A stretch of 64,000 bases of DNA from Micromonospora okii (GTDB taxonomy: Bacteria; Actinomycetota; Actinomycetes; Mycobacteriales; Micromonosporaceae): NCBI RefSeq assembly GCF_020884795.1, contig NZ_BBZF01000027.1, positions 61,359 through 125,358 on the forward strand, in the 5' to 3' direction. This document shows positions 26,196 through 34,538 of this stretch, one piece after another. Each line of letters starts with the position of its first letter. Position 1 is the first letter of the stretch. A program made the position numbers and the translations under genes. Under the pieces are notes generated by a model. That model was not told where the DNA came from, did no database searches, and was given only the letters and a program-made list of their open reading frames with translations.

Positions 26196-26687
26196 TCAGT
26201 TGAGGCGCCAGATGGTGTAGTTCAGCGCGCCGGCGAAGGTGACCCAACCCCAGTACGGCAGGAGCAGCGCCGTCGCCGGGCGGGAGATCCGCGCGAAGAG
26301 CGCCACGTTCGCCCCGATCGCCAGCCACATCAGCGCCAGCTCGGCGAACGCCAGGCCGTAGCGGCCGGCACCGAAGAACAGCGGGGTCCAGAGCGCGTTG
26401 AGCACGAGTTGGGCGGTCCACGCCCAGAGCGCCGGCCCGAAGCCGGCCCGCTGCCAGGCCAGCCAGCCGGCGACGGCGACCATCGCGTAGAGCACGGTCC
26501 AGACCGGACCGAAGAGCCAGGCCGGCGGGGCCCAGTCCGGCTGGTCCAGGCGCGCGTACTTCTCGGCGCTGCCCCGGACACCGAGCCCGCCGACGGCCGC
26601 GGCCACCGTCACCGCCGCGCCGAAGCCGAGCAGCGCCCCCCACCTGCGTCCCCCGGTCCTGCGCCGGACCATGCCCGAAAACGTCAT
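26196..26687 (-). CDS. TspO/MBR-family membrane protein
   Basis: About 163 residues from ATG 26687; ATG 26672 is possible. Five hydrophobic helices carry the tryptophan-rich TspO signature: KYARLDQPDWAPPAWLFGPVWTVLY, VLNALWTPLFFGAGRYGLA and PYWGWVTFAGALNYTIWRLN. Family members bind tetrapyrroles or sterols and modulate stress responses in the membrane. No functional partner is adjacent. The downstream end abuts the palindromic element. Confidence 0.9.
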   Translation of the reverse strand: MTFSGMVRRRTGGRRWGALLGFGAAVTVAAAVGGLGVRGSAEKYARLDQPDWAPPAWLFGPVWTVLYAMVAVAGWLAWQRAGFGPALWAWTAQLVLNALWTPLFFGAGRYGLAFAELALMWLAIGANVALFARISRPATALLLPYWGWVTFAGALNYTIWRLN

Positions 26688-26751
26688 GTCGGACAGGTGC
26701 CCGGCGGTCGGCCGGGCAAACCCGGGCGCTCGGCCCGGCACCCACGAAGAC

Positions 26752-26818
26752 GCCGGGGTCGTCGTGTCCGGCGCGCCCCTGTCTGGGAGGACGGAGCTCC
26801 GGTCACGACGACCCCGGC
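26752..26818. terminator. Perfect 15-bp inverted repeat downstream of the GPGG gene
   Basis: GCCGGGGTCGTCGTG (26752-26766) and its exact reverse complement (26804-26818) are separated by 37 nt. The repeat lies downstream of the small GPGG membrane-protein gene, which reads leftward into it, and upstream of tspO. It can end the phosphoesterase-GPGG transcript. A regulatory role for tspO is also possible. Confidence 0.5.
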
Positions 26819-26847
26819 GGGTCGGTGGTGGTTGGGAAAGTCAGAGG

Positions 26848-26991
26848 TCAACTGAAGATGCTGACGCCGCCCGGGCCGACCAACAGCCCGACGACGATGA
26901 GGACGACGCCCCACAGGATCTGCCGGCGGAACAGCGCCAGGATGCCGGCCACAACGAGTACGACTGCGAGAATCCAGAGAATCAGCTCCAT
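26848..26991 (-). CDS. GPGG-motif small membrane protein (47 residues)
   Basis: A very short gene from ATG 26991 to TGA 26848, overlapping the end of the upstream phosphoesterase gene by 10 bp, so translation is probably coupled. The protein begins MELILWILAVVLVVAG, has one or two hydrophobic helices, a short basic turn (FRRQ) and ends VGLLVGPGGVSIFS. This matches a family of tiny actinobacterial membrane proteins named for the GPGG motif. Function is unknown. Codon use (strong GC3) fits the host. Confidence 0.75.
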   Translation of the reverse strand: MELILWILAVVLVVAGILALFRRQILWGVVLIVVGLLVGPGGVSIFS

Positions 26992-27755
26992 GACTGCTGA
27001 ATACCCGAGTGACCGATACCGGAAACCTCGCTCGCGTCCAGGTGATCACCCAGATGGAAGATGGAGTACGCCTGCTTGATCACCGGATGGGCCACGTTGC
27101 GGACCCGGACGCCGCCCGGGGTGGTGCCCCGCTCGCTGCCGGCGTGGGCGTGCCCGTGCAGCGCCAGCGCGGTCGGCGTGGAGTCGATCGCCTGGCCGAG
27201 CTGGTACGACCCGAGGAACGGGTAGATCTCCAGCGGCTCGCCGGCCAGGGTGTCCGGGACGGGGGAGTAGTGGGTCAGCGCCACCAGCAGGTCGCAGTCC
27301 AGCCCCCGCAGCGCCGCCTCCAGCGCCCGAGCGCTCTCGTTGGTGGTGCGGACGAACGCCTTCATCTCCGGCTCGCCGAAGTCGCTGGCGCACCGGCCCG
27401 CGAAGCCGCCGCCGAAGCCCTTCACCCCGGCCACGCCGAGCCGCCCGCCCGGGAACTCCAACACGGTCCCCTCGCCCTCCAGCACCCGGATGCCCGCGTC
27501 CTCCAGCACCTTGACCACCTGCGGCACCTGGTCGGACTGGTGGTCGTGGTTGCCGAGCACCGTCAGCACCGGCACGCCCAACCCGCCGAACTCGCGCGCC
27601 ACGCAGCGCGCCTCGGCCTCGGTGCCGTGCCGGGTCAGGTCGCCGGCGAGCAGCAGCACGTCGGCGCAGTCGGGCAGCTCGTCCAGGGCGGGTCGGAACC
27701 GGCCCACCACGTCCTCGTCCATGTGCACGTCGCCGACGGCGGCGATCCGGATCAC
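26982..27755 (-). CDS. Calcineurin-like metallophosphoesterase
   Basis: A 257-residue protein from GTG 27755. The dimetal signature is complete: GDVHMDE at the N-terminus, LLAGDLTRHG, VLGNHDHQSD, a histidine in LVALTHYSPVPD and the C-terminal ALHGHAHAG. Family members hydrolyse phosphomonoesters, phosphodiesters or nucleotides; the substrate cannot be predicted. No signal peptide is seen, so it is cytoplasmic. It overlaps the small GPGG gene by 10 bp downstream, and the BON and nucleotidyltransferase genes lie just upstream on the same strand, suggesting one operon. Confidence 0.88.
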   Translation of the reverse strand: MIRIAAVGDVHMDEDVVGRFRPALDELPDCADVLLLAGDLTRHGTEAEARCVAREFGGLGVPVLTVLGNHDHQSDQVPQVVKVLEDAGIRVLEGEGTVLEFPGGRLGVAGVKGFGGGFAGRCASDFGEPEMKAFVRTTNESARALEAALRGLDCDLLVALTHYSPVPDTLAGEPLEIYPFLGSYQLGQAIDSTPTALALHGHAHAGSERGTTPGGVRVRNVAHPVIKQAYSIFHLGDHLDASEVSGIGHSGIQQSWS

Positions 27756-27768
27756 CTCTCGACCTCCC

Positions 27769-28047
27769 TCACGGCAACTGTTCGACTTCGGTGGGCGCCT
27801 GCGCGCGGATCACCCCGATGTCGCTGGTGACCGGCACGTCGGGAAAGCGCTCGGCCACCCGGCGCAGGATCTCCTCGCGCCGGTGCGGGCTCTCCACCTC
27901 GCCGTAGAGCACGAGGCCGCGCTCCCGGCGGACCACGGTGATCCCCTGTTCGGCCACGGCCGGGTCCTCGGCGAGCAGCCGGTGGATCTCGGCCTCGACG
28001 TACTCGTCGGGCGGCGCGCCGGTGGCGCTGTCGCGGAACTCGCTCAC
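27769..28047 (-). CDS. BON-domain protein
   Basis: A 92-residue protein from GTG 28047, overlapping the upstream nucleotidyltransferase by 4 bp (GTGA overlap) and ending 13 bp before the phosphoesterase start. The sequence (VEAEIHRLLAEDPAVAEQGI, then GLVLYGEVESPHRREEILRRV) is one BON fold with the conserved GxVxSxxxRxxI-type strand-helix. BON domains usually bind membranes or phospholipid, but no signal peptide is present here. It is probably co-expressed with its neighbours. Confidence 0.8.
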   Translation of the reverse strand: MSEFRDSATGAPPDEYVEAEIHRLLAEDPAVAEQGITVVRRERGLVLYGEVESPHRREEILRRVAERFPDVPVTSDIGVIRAQAPTEVEQLP

Positions 28048-28628
28048 ACGCCCTCCCTCTCCTCGGTGACGCCGACCTCCGGCGCCACGTCCAGGCGGTC
28101 GAGCAGCACCAGGAACGCCTCCGCGTACGGCGAGTGCTGCGTCTCCTTCCGTACCCGTTCCCAGTCGATCTGTTCCCGCAGCGACCGGGCCAGGGGCAGC
28201 GCCCGGGCGAAGTCGCAGTAGTGCTGGGAGAAGCTGAGCAGCTTGTGCACCATGAGCTGGGAGGCCGACAGCACCGGCATGTGGATCGCGTCCACCGGCC
28301 GCACGATCGTGTCGGCGAACGTCTCCTCGGTCACCGGCGTCTCGATCGGGCGGTGGATCAGGTCCACCATCCGCCCGTCGTCGTAGACCTTCACCAGCCA
28401 GTCCTCCGGCGGACGCTCGGCGGTGAAGCCCGCCTCGACGAGGGCCTCCAGCGCCCGGTCGACGTCCTGCTGCCGGATGAGGAAGTCGACGTCGTGGTCG
28501 CTGGAGTGGCCGCCGTGGGCGTACACCGCGAAGCTGCCGCCGAGGGCGAACGGAACCTCGGACTGCTTGAGCACGGCGGCGACCTTCTTCAGTGTGTGTA
28601 CCAGGGTCTCGTCCCCGCGCTCGGCCAT
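28044..28628 (-). CDS. Nucleotidyltransferase-fold protein
   Basis: A 194-residue protein from ATG 28628, with GGGAGGG upstream. The nucleotidyltransferase motif is visible as FALGGSFAVYAHGGHSSDHD followed by VDFLIRQQD, so the GG/S and D-x-D metal-binding residues are present. A helical C-terminal region follows with PVDAIHMPVLSASQLMVHKL. This resembles the aminoglycoside nucleotidyltransferase-like and MNT-type families; no HEPN partner gene is adjacent, so a toxin-antitoxin role is not supported. First gene of a four-gene minus-strand operon. Confidence 0.8.
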   Translation of the reverse strand: MAERGDETLVHTLKKVAAVLKQSEVPFALGGSFAVYAHGGHSSDHDVDFLIRQQDVDRALEALVEAGFTAERPPEDWLVKVYDDGRMVDLIHRPIETPVTEETFADTIVRPVDAIHMPVLSASQLMVHKLLSFSQHYCDFARALPLARSLREQIDWERVRKETQHSPYAEAFLVLLDRLDVAPEVGVTEEREGV

Positions 28629-28784
28629 CGGGCCCTCCCGGTCGTCTTCGAGGTGGACAGGTGGATTGGAGTTGCGTACCCGGCATTCCGTTCGCCCACA
28701 CCTGAGCGTTGCCCGATCGGGTGGCAAGTGGCCGGGAACGGACAAATCCCCGGAGGCGAGCGCGGGTCCGATAACCTGGGGAGA

Positions 28785-29582
28785 GTGGCCAGATCACTGC
28801 GGGCGCGGCGCGGCGGGGCCCGGCTGCGCGCCGTCGCCCTGATCGGCATCGACGGCTCGGGCAAGACCACCCAGGCCCACCGGCTCGCCGAGGCGCTCAC
28901 CGCCGCGGGCCGGCCGGCCACCTACCATCGCAACGCCGGCGGTCGCCGCTGGCTCGGCCGGCTCGCCCACCGGGTCGGCCGCCCGGACGCCGAGCGGCTG
29001 GTCGGCCGGCGCGGCCTGCTCGCCGTCGAGTCCGTGCTGCGCTGGCTGGCGATCGCGGCGGCGTTGCTGAGCTGCCTGGTCACCGGCCGCACGGCCGTCA
29101 TGGACCGCTACTCGGCCTGCCAGTACGCCAGCATCCGGGCGCACGGCGGGCAGCGCTGGGAACGCCTGGCCCGGGCGGGCTACCGGTTCTTCCCGCCGCC
29201 GCAGGTCACCTTCCTGCTCGCCGTCGACCCGGCCGAGGCGTACCGGCGCATCGAGCGGCGCGGCACCGACCACGAGAGCATGGGCTGGCTGACCTCCGCC
29301 GACACCGCCTACCGCACGTTGCCGGAGTACCCGACCTTCGTCGTGGTCGACGCGGGCCGGCCGCCGGAGGAGGTGTCCCGGCAGATCCGGGCCCACCTGG
29401 CGCCCTGGCTGCCGGCGGGGCCGCCCGCGGTCGACCGGGACGCCCCGCGCGCCGCCGCCCCGGGCCCGGCGGATCGTCCCGTCCGGTGGGCCGGACGGTG
29501 GCCCCGTCCGGCAGGTCGACCGGCCCCGTCGGGGGAGGCGTCGAACGCTGCGGGAATGGCAATCTTTTCGCAACACCGATGA
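28785..29582 (+). CDS. dTMP kinase-like P-loop kinase
   Basis: A 265-residue protein from GTG 28785, 7 nt after a TAACCT -10-like box, so the mRNA is probably leaderless. The P-loop GIDGSGKTT is at residues 21-29, the DR motif is VMDRYSACQYASIR near 105, and a lid-like arginine segment (RRIERRGTDHE) follows. These are features of thymidylate kinase-type enzymes, but the protein is longer and diverged from housekeeping Tmk, so the substrate may differ. The last 50 residues are Pro/Ala-rich. It is divergent from the nucleotidyltransferase operon. Confidence 0.75.
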   Translation: MARSLRARRGGARLRAVALIGIDGSGKTTQAHRLAEALTAAGRPATYHRNAGGRRWLGRLAHRVGRPDAERLVGRRGLLAVESVLRWLAIAAALLSCLVTGRTAVMDRYSACQYASIRAHGGQRWERLARAGYRFFPPPQVTFLLAVDPAEAYRRIERRGTDHESMGWLTSADTAYRTLPEYPTFVVVDAGRPPEEVSRQIRAHLAPWLPAGPPAVDRDAPRAAAPGPADRPVRWAGRWPRPAGRPAPSGEASNAAGMAIFSQHR

Positions 29583-29637
29583 ACGGACGGAGTAGTTTTT
29601 CCCGATTGCGGGGACGTGGTTGACGCCTCACACCCTG

Positions 29638-29652
29638 TGAAAGTAAGTTTCA
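29638..29652. promoter_or_regulatory. RpiR/MurR operator TGAAA-N5-TTTCA
   Basis: Perfect 5-base arms TGAAA (29638-29642) and TTTCA (29648-29652) lie only 3 bp before the GTG start of the RpiR regulator. No Shine-Dalgarno sequence is present, so the site sits where the promoter and start of a leaderless mRNA would be. Self-regulation is the simplest reading. Confidence 0.6.
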
Positions 29653-29655
29653 TCC

Positions 29656-30570
29656 GTGGCGAAGAAACCGAAGATTTCTGCGAGCCAGGAGCCGGGTGGG
29701 CTGATCGTCCACATCAGCGGCCTGCTCCCCTCGCTGTCGCCCGCCGAGCAGCGGGTGGCCCGGCTGGTCGTCGCCGACCCGGCGGACGCCGCCCGGCGCA
29801 CCATCACGGACCTCGCCACCGCCGCCGAGACATCGGAGGCGACGGTCATCCGGTTCTGCCGCTCGGTCGGCATGGACGGCTATCCCCAGCTCCGCATCCG
29901 GCTCGCGGCCGAGGCGGCCCGCCGGGTCGAGCCACCGGACGCCCGGGTCGTCGGCGGCGACATCCCGCCCGGCGCCGACCTGGCCCAGATCATCGCCACC
30001 ATCGCGTTCAACGACGCGCGGGCGGTCGAGGAGACGGCCGAGCAGCTCGACCCGGCCGTCTGCGAGCAGGTCGTCGAGGCGATCGTCGGCGCGAGCCGGA
30101 TCGAGGTCTACGGCGCGGGCGCCAGCGGCTTCGTCGCCTCCGACTTCCAGCAGAAGCTGCACCGCATCGGCCGCACGGCCTTCTACTTCCCCGACGTGCA
30201 CACCGCGCTCACCTCCGCCGCGCTGCTGGGGAGGGGGGACGTCGCGGTGGGCATCTCGCACACCGGCGCCACCGCCGACGCGATCGAGGTGCTGGAGCAG
30301 GCCCGTGCCCGGGGCGCGGCCACGGTGGCGCTGACCAACTTCCCCCGCTCGCCGATCACCGAGGTCGCCGACTTCGTGCTCACCACGGCGGCCCGGGAGA
30401 CCACCTACCGCTCCGGGGCGATGGCCAGCCGGCTCGCCCAGCTCACCGTGATCGACTGCCTCTTCGTCGGGGTGGCGGCCCGGAACCGGATGCGGGCCCG
30501 CAAGGCGCTGGAGGTCACCGCCGAGGCGGTGCAGACCCACCGGGTGGGGCCCGGCCGGAGGCGGGCATGA
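29656..30570 (+). CDS. MurR/RpiR-family regulator
   Basis: A 304-residue regulator from GTG 29656. The N-terminal RpiR HTH (LSPAEQRVARLVVADPADAA, then ITDLATAAETSEATVIRFCR) is followed by a SIS sugar-phosphate-binding domain with VYGAGASGFVASDFQQKL, GISHTGATADAIEVLEQARA and AVALTNFPRSP. SIS effectors here are usually amino-sugar phosphates. It overlaps murQ by 4 bp (ATGA), so MurNAc 6-phosphate is the likely effector. An inverted-repeat operator lies directly upstream. Confidence 0.9.
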   Translation: MAKKPKISASQEPGGLIVHISGLLPSLSPAEQRVARLVVADPADAARRTITDLATAAETSEATVIRFCRSVGMDGYPQLRIRLAAEAARRVEPPDARVVGGDIPPGADLAQIIATIAFNDARAVEETAEQLDPAVCEQVVEAIVGASRIEVYGAGASGFVASDFQQKLHRIGRTAFYFPDVHTALTSAALLGRGDVAVGISHTGATADAIEVLEQARARGAATVALTNFPRSPITEVADFVLTTAARETTYRSGAMASRLAQLTVIDCLFVGVAARNRMRARKALEVTAEAVQTHRVGPGRRRA

Positions 30571-31520
30571 CCCCCGGCCGGGTGGAGCCCGGCGAGGTCG
30601 CCGGGGTCCCGGCGCGGCCGGTCGTGCGCGTCGGCGCGCCCACCGAGCGGCGCAACCCCCTCAGTCTGGACCTCGACCTGATGTCCACCCGGGACGTGCT
30701 CACCGTGATCAACGAGGCGGACCGGCGGGTGCCGGCCGCCGTCGCGGCGGTCCTCGACGAGGTCGCCGCCACCGTCGACCTCGCGGTCGACGCGCTGCGC
30801 GGCGGGTGCCGGGTGCACTACTTCGGCGCCGGCACCTCGGGGCGGCTCGGCGTGCTGGACGCCGCCGAGCTGGCCCCCACCTTCAACTCGCCCCGGCACT
30901 GGTTCTGCTCCCACATCGCCGGCGGCCCCGAGGCGATGTGGCGGGCGGTCGAGGACGCCGAGGACGACCACGGCGGCGGCGCGGCCGACGCGACCGGGTG
31001 CGTGCGCGCCGGTGACCTGGTCGTCGGGCTGGCCGCCAGCGGGCGCACCCCGTACGTCCTCGGGGCGCTCGCCGCGTCCCGGGCGCGGGGGGCCTCGACG
31101 GTGCTGCTCTGCGCGAACCCGGAGGCCGAGGCCGCCCCCTTGGTGGACGTCTTCATCGGCCTGGACACCGGCCCCGAGGTGGTCACCGGGTCGACCCGGA
31201 TGAAGGCGGGCACCGCGCAGAAGCTGGTGCTCAACACCTTCTCCACGGCCGTCATGGTGCGGCTGGGTCGGGTCTACTCGAACCTGATGATCGACATGGT
31301 GGCCACCAACGCCAAGCTGCGCGGCCGGATGATCTCGATCCTGATGGAGGCCACGGGCTGCCCCGAGGAGGTCTGCCGGCAGGCGCTGAACGAGGCCGAC
31401 GGCGACGTGAAGACCGCCCTGGTCTCCCTGGTCTCCGGCGCCGGGGTCACCGCCGCCCGCGCCGCGCTGGCCCGCTCCGCCCACCAGGTACGCGGCGCCC
31501 TCGCCCTGCTCGCTCCCTGA
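30567..31520 (+). CDS. murQ: N-acetylmuramic acid 6-phosphate etherase
   Basis: A 317-residue enzyme from ATG 30567. It cleaves the lactyl ether of MurNAc 6-phosphate to give GlcNAc 6-phosphate and D-lactate in peptidoglycan recycling. MurQ signatures are clear: ERRNPLSLDLDLMST, YFGAGTSGRLGVLDAAELAP, VVGLAASGRTPYVLGAL, GSTRMKAGTAQKLVLNT and MMIDMVATNAKL-type segment. A C-terminal helical tail follows. It is translationally coupled to the MurR/RpiR regulator, and no transport or kinase genes are adjacent, so substrate supply is encoded elsewhere. Confidence 0.95.
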   Translation: MTPGRVEPGEVAGVPARPVVRVGAPTERRNPLSLDLDLMSTRDVLTVINEADRRVPAAVAAVLDEVAATVDLAVDALRGGCRVHYFGAGTSGRLGVLDAAELAPTFNSPRHWFCSHIAGGPEAMWRAVEDAEDDHGGGAADATGCVRAGDLVVGLAASGRTPYVLGALAASRARGASTVLLCANPEAEAAPLVDVFIGLDTGPEVVTGSTRMKAGTAQKLVLNTFSTAVMVRLGRVYSNLMIDMVATNAKLRGRMISILMEATGCPEEVCRQALNEADGDVKTALVSLVSGAGVTAARAALARSAHQVRGALALLAP

Positions 31521-31965
31521 GGCCCGACGCCCGCGCTCCCTTCAGGCCCGACGCCCGCCGTCGGGGCCCGCACCCGACCGCCACACCGGCGGCCGGTCGT
31601 GCCGGCCCTGCGGCAGGGTGACGGTGGTCACGGTGGCGCGGTGATGGTGGTCACGACCAGTCGCCGGTGGGACTGCGCACCGGGCGCGGATTGTTCCATC
31701 GGTGCGAGGGTATTCCGTGTCCGTGGATTGAACCGACCGGTTCGTGAGCGCGTGTCCGTCGGTGACCGGTGTGGGGTCGCCAAGCCGCCTCGCCGACGAG
31801 CCGCCCTGCCGGGCGCTGACAGCAAACGTGGACCGGGCTCCCAGCTACTACTCAGGCATTCGTGACACTTTCGACTCACGACATGGAATCCCTGACGCGT
31901 CTCCACTGTTGTGCAGGTGTCAGGTCAGCACCAGAGGGCACAGCGGAGGTTACGGGGGAGGGCTG
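31521..31965. other. 445-bp intergenic region upstream of the sigma factor
   Basis: No convincing gene was found on either strand. The right part (about 31,660-31,900) is less GC-rich than its surroundings and probably holds the sigma-factor promoter. A short inverted repeat, GAACC (31730-31734) and GGTTC (31739-31743), is present. No promoter could be fixed. Confidence 0.5.
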
Positions 31966-32967
31966 ATGGACGTGGGGATGGCAAGGAACCGGGCAACCGG
32001 CGCGAGCGAGGGGACCGTGGGCAACGTGGACAGGAACATCGGCATGCGAACCGACGAGGTGGCCGAGGAGCGCGACCTGGTCGGAGTCTACCTTCACGAG
32101 ATCTCCCGGACGCCCCTGTTGGACGCCGCCACCGAGGTCTCTCTCTCGAAGACGATCGAGGCCGGCGTCTACGCCGACCACCTGCTCGACAACGACCGCG
32201 TGCCCGAGGGCGTCGACCGGGACGACCTGGAGCGGGTCGTCGCGGAGGGGGAGCGGGCGAAGGACCTCTTCATCCGCGCCAACCTGCGGCTGGTCGTCTC
32301 CATCGCCCGCCGCTACGTGCGCTCGGGGATGCCGATGCTCGACCTGATCCAGGAGGGCAACACCGGTCTGGTCCGCGCGGTCGAGAAGTTCGACTACGAG
32401 AAGGGCTTCAAGTTCTCCACCTACGCGACGTGGTGGATCCGCCAGGCGATCAGCCGGGCCATCGCCCAGCAGGAGCGCACCGTGCGGCTGCCCGTGCACC
32501 TGGTGGAGGACGTCAACCGGATGCGCAACGTGGCCCGGCAGCTCACCCGCGAGCTGGGCACCGACCCGGAGCCGGAGCAGATCGCGGCGGCGCTGGGCGT
32601 CACCGTCGAGCGGGTCCGCGAGCTGGTCCGCTGGTCGCAGGACACCGTCTCCCTGGACACGCCGGTCGGCGACGACGGCGACACCAACCTCGGTGACCTG
32701 GTCGCGGACAGCGACGCCCCGTCGCCGGAGGACATCGTGCTCACCGGGCTGGAGCGGCAGCGCATCGAGGGGCTGCTCAACCACCTCGACGACCGTTCGG
32801 CCGGCATCATGCGGGCCCGCTACGGCCTCGAGGACGGGCGCGAGCACTCGCTGACCGAGGTCGCGTCGCGCTTCTCGCTGTCGCGGGAGCGCATCCGGCA
32901 GCTCGAGATCCAGGCCCTCGGCCGGCTGCGCGAGCTGGCCCGGGCGGAGGGGCTGCGGGCCGCCTGA
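31966..32967 (+). CDS. Group 2 sigma-70 factor (HrdA/C/D or SigB-like)
   Basis: A 333-residue sigma factor from ATG 31966, with GGGGGAGGG upstream. Region 1.2 (DLVGVYLHEISRTPLLDAATE), region 2 (ANLRLVVSIARRYVRSGMPM, LDLIQEGNTGLVRAVEKFDY, GFKFSTYATWWIRQAISRAI), region 3 (RLPVHLVEDVNRMRNVARQL) and region 4 with the -35-recognition helix (SLTEVASRFSLSRERIRQLE) are all intact. The long region 1.1 and spacer of the primary factor HrdB are missing, so this is a group 2 factor, probably active in stress, stationary phase or development. Confidence 0.92.
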   Translation: MDVGMARNRATGASEGTVGNVDRNIGMRTDEVAEERDLVGVYLHEISRTPLLDAATEVSLSKTIEAGVYADHLLDNDRVPEGVDRDDLERVVAEGERAKDLFIRANLRLVVSIARRYVRSGMPMLDLIQEGNTGLVRAVEKFDYEKGFKFSTYATWWIRQAISRAIAQQERTVRLPVHLVEDVNRMRNVARQLTRELGTDPEPEQIAAALGVTVERVRELVRWSQDTVSLDTPVGDDGDTNLGDLVADSDAPSPEDIVLTGLERQRIEGLLNHLDDRSAGIMRARYGLEDGREHSLTEVASRFSLSRERIRQLEIQALGRLRELARAEGLRAA

Positions 32968-32987
32968 GCCCGCGTGACGATCGACGA

Positions 32988-33027
32988 CGAACGGCCGGCG
33001 ACCCCGACAGGGGCCGCCGGCCGTTCG
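32988..33027. terminator. Hairpin terminator between sigma factor and NlpC gene
   Basis: A 13-bp perfect stem (arms 32988-33000 and 33015-33027) encloses a loop that itself folds as CCCC/GGGG. It lies between convergent genes and can serve both directions. Confidence 0.75.
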
Positions 33028-33041
33028 CCGTCGTGCGGGCG

Positions 33042-34055
33042 TCAGCGCACCCGGCCGTATCCGTAGGGCTTCATCAGGTCGATGCCCCGCTTCTCCACGT
33101 TGCGGCCGAAGGTCGGCGAGTGGATCACCTGGCCGTCCCCGACGTAGATGGAGATGTGGCCGAGGTTGTTGTAGAACACCAGGTCGCCGGGGCGCAGCTC
33201 GCTGCGGCTGATGTGGCTCACCACGCCCCACTGCATCCGGGTGTTGTGCGGCAGGGACTTGCCGGCGGCCCGCCAGGCGGCCAGGGTGAGGCCCGAGCAG
33301 TCGTACCCGTTCGGGCCGTCGGCGGCCCAGACGTACGGCTTGCCGAGGGCGCCGTAGGCGTACCGGACCGCCACGCCGGCCCGGCCGGAGACGGCGGGCA
33401 CCTCCTCGCCGGACTTCTTGCCGGACTTCCCTCCGGCCTTCGTGCCGGACTTCGGCTTCGGCCTGGGCGCGGGCGGCTCGGTGGCCCGGCCGTACGCCTG
33501 CCGGCGCATCTCGTACAGCTCGGCCAGGTCCTTCTCGATCTTCTTCTTGCCGGCGGCGAGCTGGCGCGCCTGCGCGTCCTGCTTCGTCAGGGTCGCGTCG
33601 AGCCGCTTCTTCTGGTCGACCAGCCGCCGCTGGTCGGCCGTGGCCCCCGCGATGCGCTCCTGGCGCTGCCGGCTGAGCTGGTCCAGCGTGTCCAGCCGGT
33701 CGAGCAGGTTGCTCGGCCCGCCCGGGCTCAGCAGCGCGTTGGCCGTGCCCAGCCGGCCCGACTTGTACGCGGTGACGGCGATCTGGCCGACGTCGGCCCG
33801 GCTCTGCGCGGCCTGCGCCTCCAGCGGCCCGATCCGGGCCGCCAGCTTCGCCGCGGCGGCCTTGTTCGCCTTGATGTCCTCGGTGAGCTTGTTGTAGGAC
33901 TCGACGACCCGTTCCAGCTCGGTCGAGGACTTCTCGATCCGCCGCGTCAGCTCGGCGGGGGTCGGCTCGGCCCGAGCCGCCGACGCCGGGGCGATGAGCA
34001 CGGCCGCGAGGCCGGCAGCCGCCAGTGCGCGCAGCGAATTCCTGAGGTACGACAA
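33042..34055 (-). CDS. Secreted NlpC/P60 peptidoglycan hydrolase with coiled-coil
   Basis: A 337-residue exported protein from ATG 34055. The signal peptide (LRALAAAGLAAVLIAPASAAR) precedes a long coiled-coil (about 30-190, KSSTELERVVESYNKLTED and later REERIAG-like segments), a Pro/Lys-rich linker and the NlpC/P60 domain from about 220. Catalytic residues are Cys in GYDCSGLT (near 251) and His in LGHISIYVG, with a further polar residue in VIHSPTFG. This is the RipA-like layout of actinobacterial cell-separation endopeptidases cutting D-Glu to diamino-acid bonds. A long leader lies upstream. Confidence 0.9.
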   Translation of the reverse strand: MSYLRNSLRALAAAGLAAVLIAPASAARAEPTPAELTRRIEKSSTELERVVESYNKLTEDIKANKAAAAKLAARIGPLEAQAAQSRADVGQIAVTAYKSGRLGTANALLSPGGPSNLLDRLDTLDQLSRQRQERIAGATADQRRLVDQKKRLDATLTKQDAQARQLAAGKKKIEKDLAELYEMRRQAYGRATEPPAPRPKPKSGTKAGGKSGKKSGEEVPAVSGRAGVAVRYAYGALGKPYVWAADGPNGYDCSGLTLAAWRAAGKSLPHNTRMQWGVVSHISRSELRPGDLVFYNNLGHISIYVGDGQVIHSPTFGRNVEKRGIDLMKPYGYGRVR

Positions 34056-34538
34056 GAGCGGAGGGCTCCTCTCCCACCGGCCGCCGGGCAGTGCCTACGC
34101 CACGACGACACCGGCCCGGGGCAGTCCGGGTGGACGGCGGTCGACCGGTCCGGCCTGCCCAACGTAACCCGGGACGGAAGTTACCCGCAGGTGAAGCCGG
34201 GGCGAAAGTTAATAAAAGCCCCGGGTGTTACGTGAGTGACAGTCGCGTACCGTAGTGGCCCTGCGGCGGTCGGTTGACGTCGCCCTCGGTCGGGGGGACG
34301 CGCCGCTTTTGTCCCTCTGGGCGGATGTCGCGGCGAGCCTCGCCTGGTATGGCGGGACAAGTCGGAATCGCTGGCCGGTTGTCGGCGACACCGGGGCCGG
34401 CAGCCCCCGTCACGGGACGCAAAAACGACTGCCGACCTGGGAAGACGCCAACCAGAATGGGGCGGAAGCCGGGAATCCCGCCGCCCCGCTCCGGCGCATC
34501 GCGGAACCGCGCCCGGCGCACAGCCGTGGGAGAACGCC
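34056..34538. other. 483-bp divergent intergenic region with structured leader
   Basis: No gene is supported here. Two inverted repeats stand out: GTAAC (34164-34168) with GTTAC (34180-34184), and CCGGGGC (34197-34203) with GCCCCGG (34218-34224) enclosing a 14-nt AT-rich loop. Both lie on the NlpC side, in what would be its 5' leader. I looked for a c-di-AMP (ydaO-type) riboswitch, common before such genes in actinobacteria, and did not find its conserved blocks. Confidence 0.5.

Noticed and set aside
28044..28628. MNT-HEPN toxin-antitoxin pair
   Set aside because: The nucleotidyltransferase has no adjacent HEPN gene; its neighbours are a BON protein and a phosphoesterase.
31599..31865. Small gene upstream of the sigma factor
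   Set aside because: No ribosome-binding site, no domain, and its codon pattern does not fit a real gene.
34056..34538. c-di-AMP (ydaO-type) riboswitch before the NlpC/P60 gene
   Set aside because: Such riboswitches are common there in actinobacteria, but none of the conserved blocks could be found on the minus strand; only generic inverted repeats are present.
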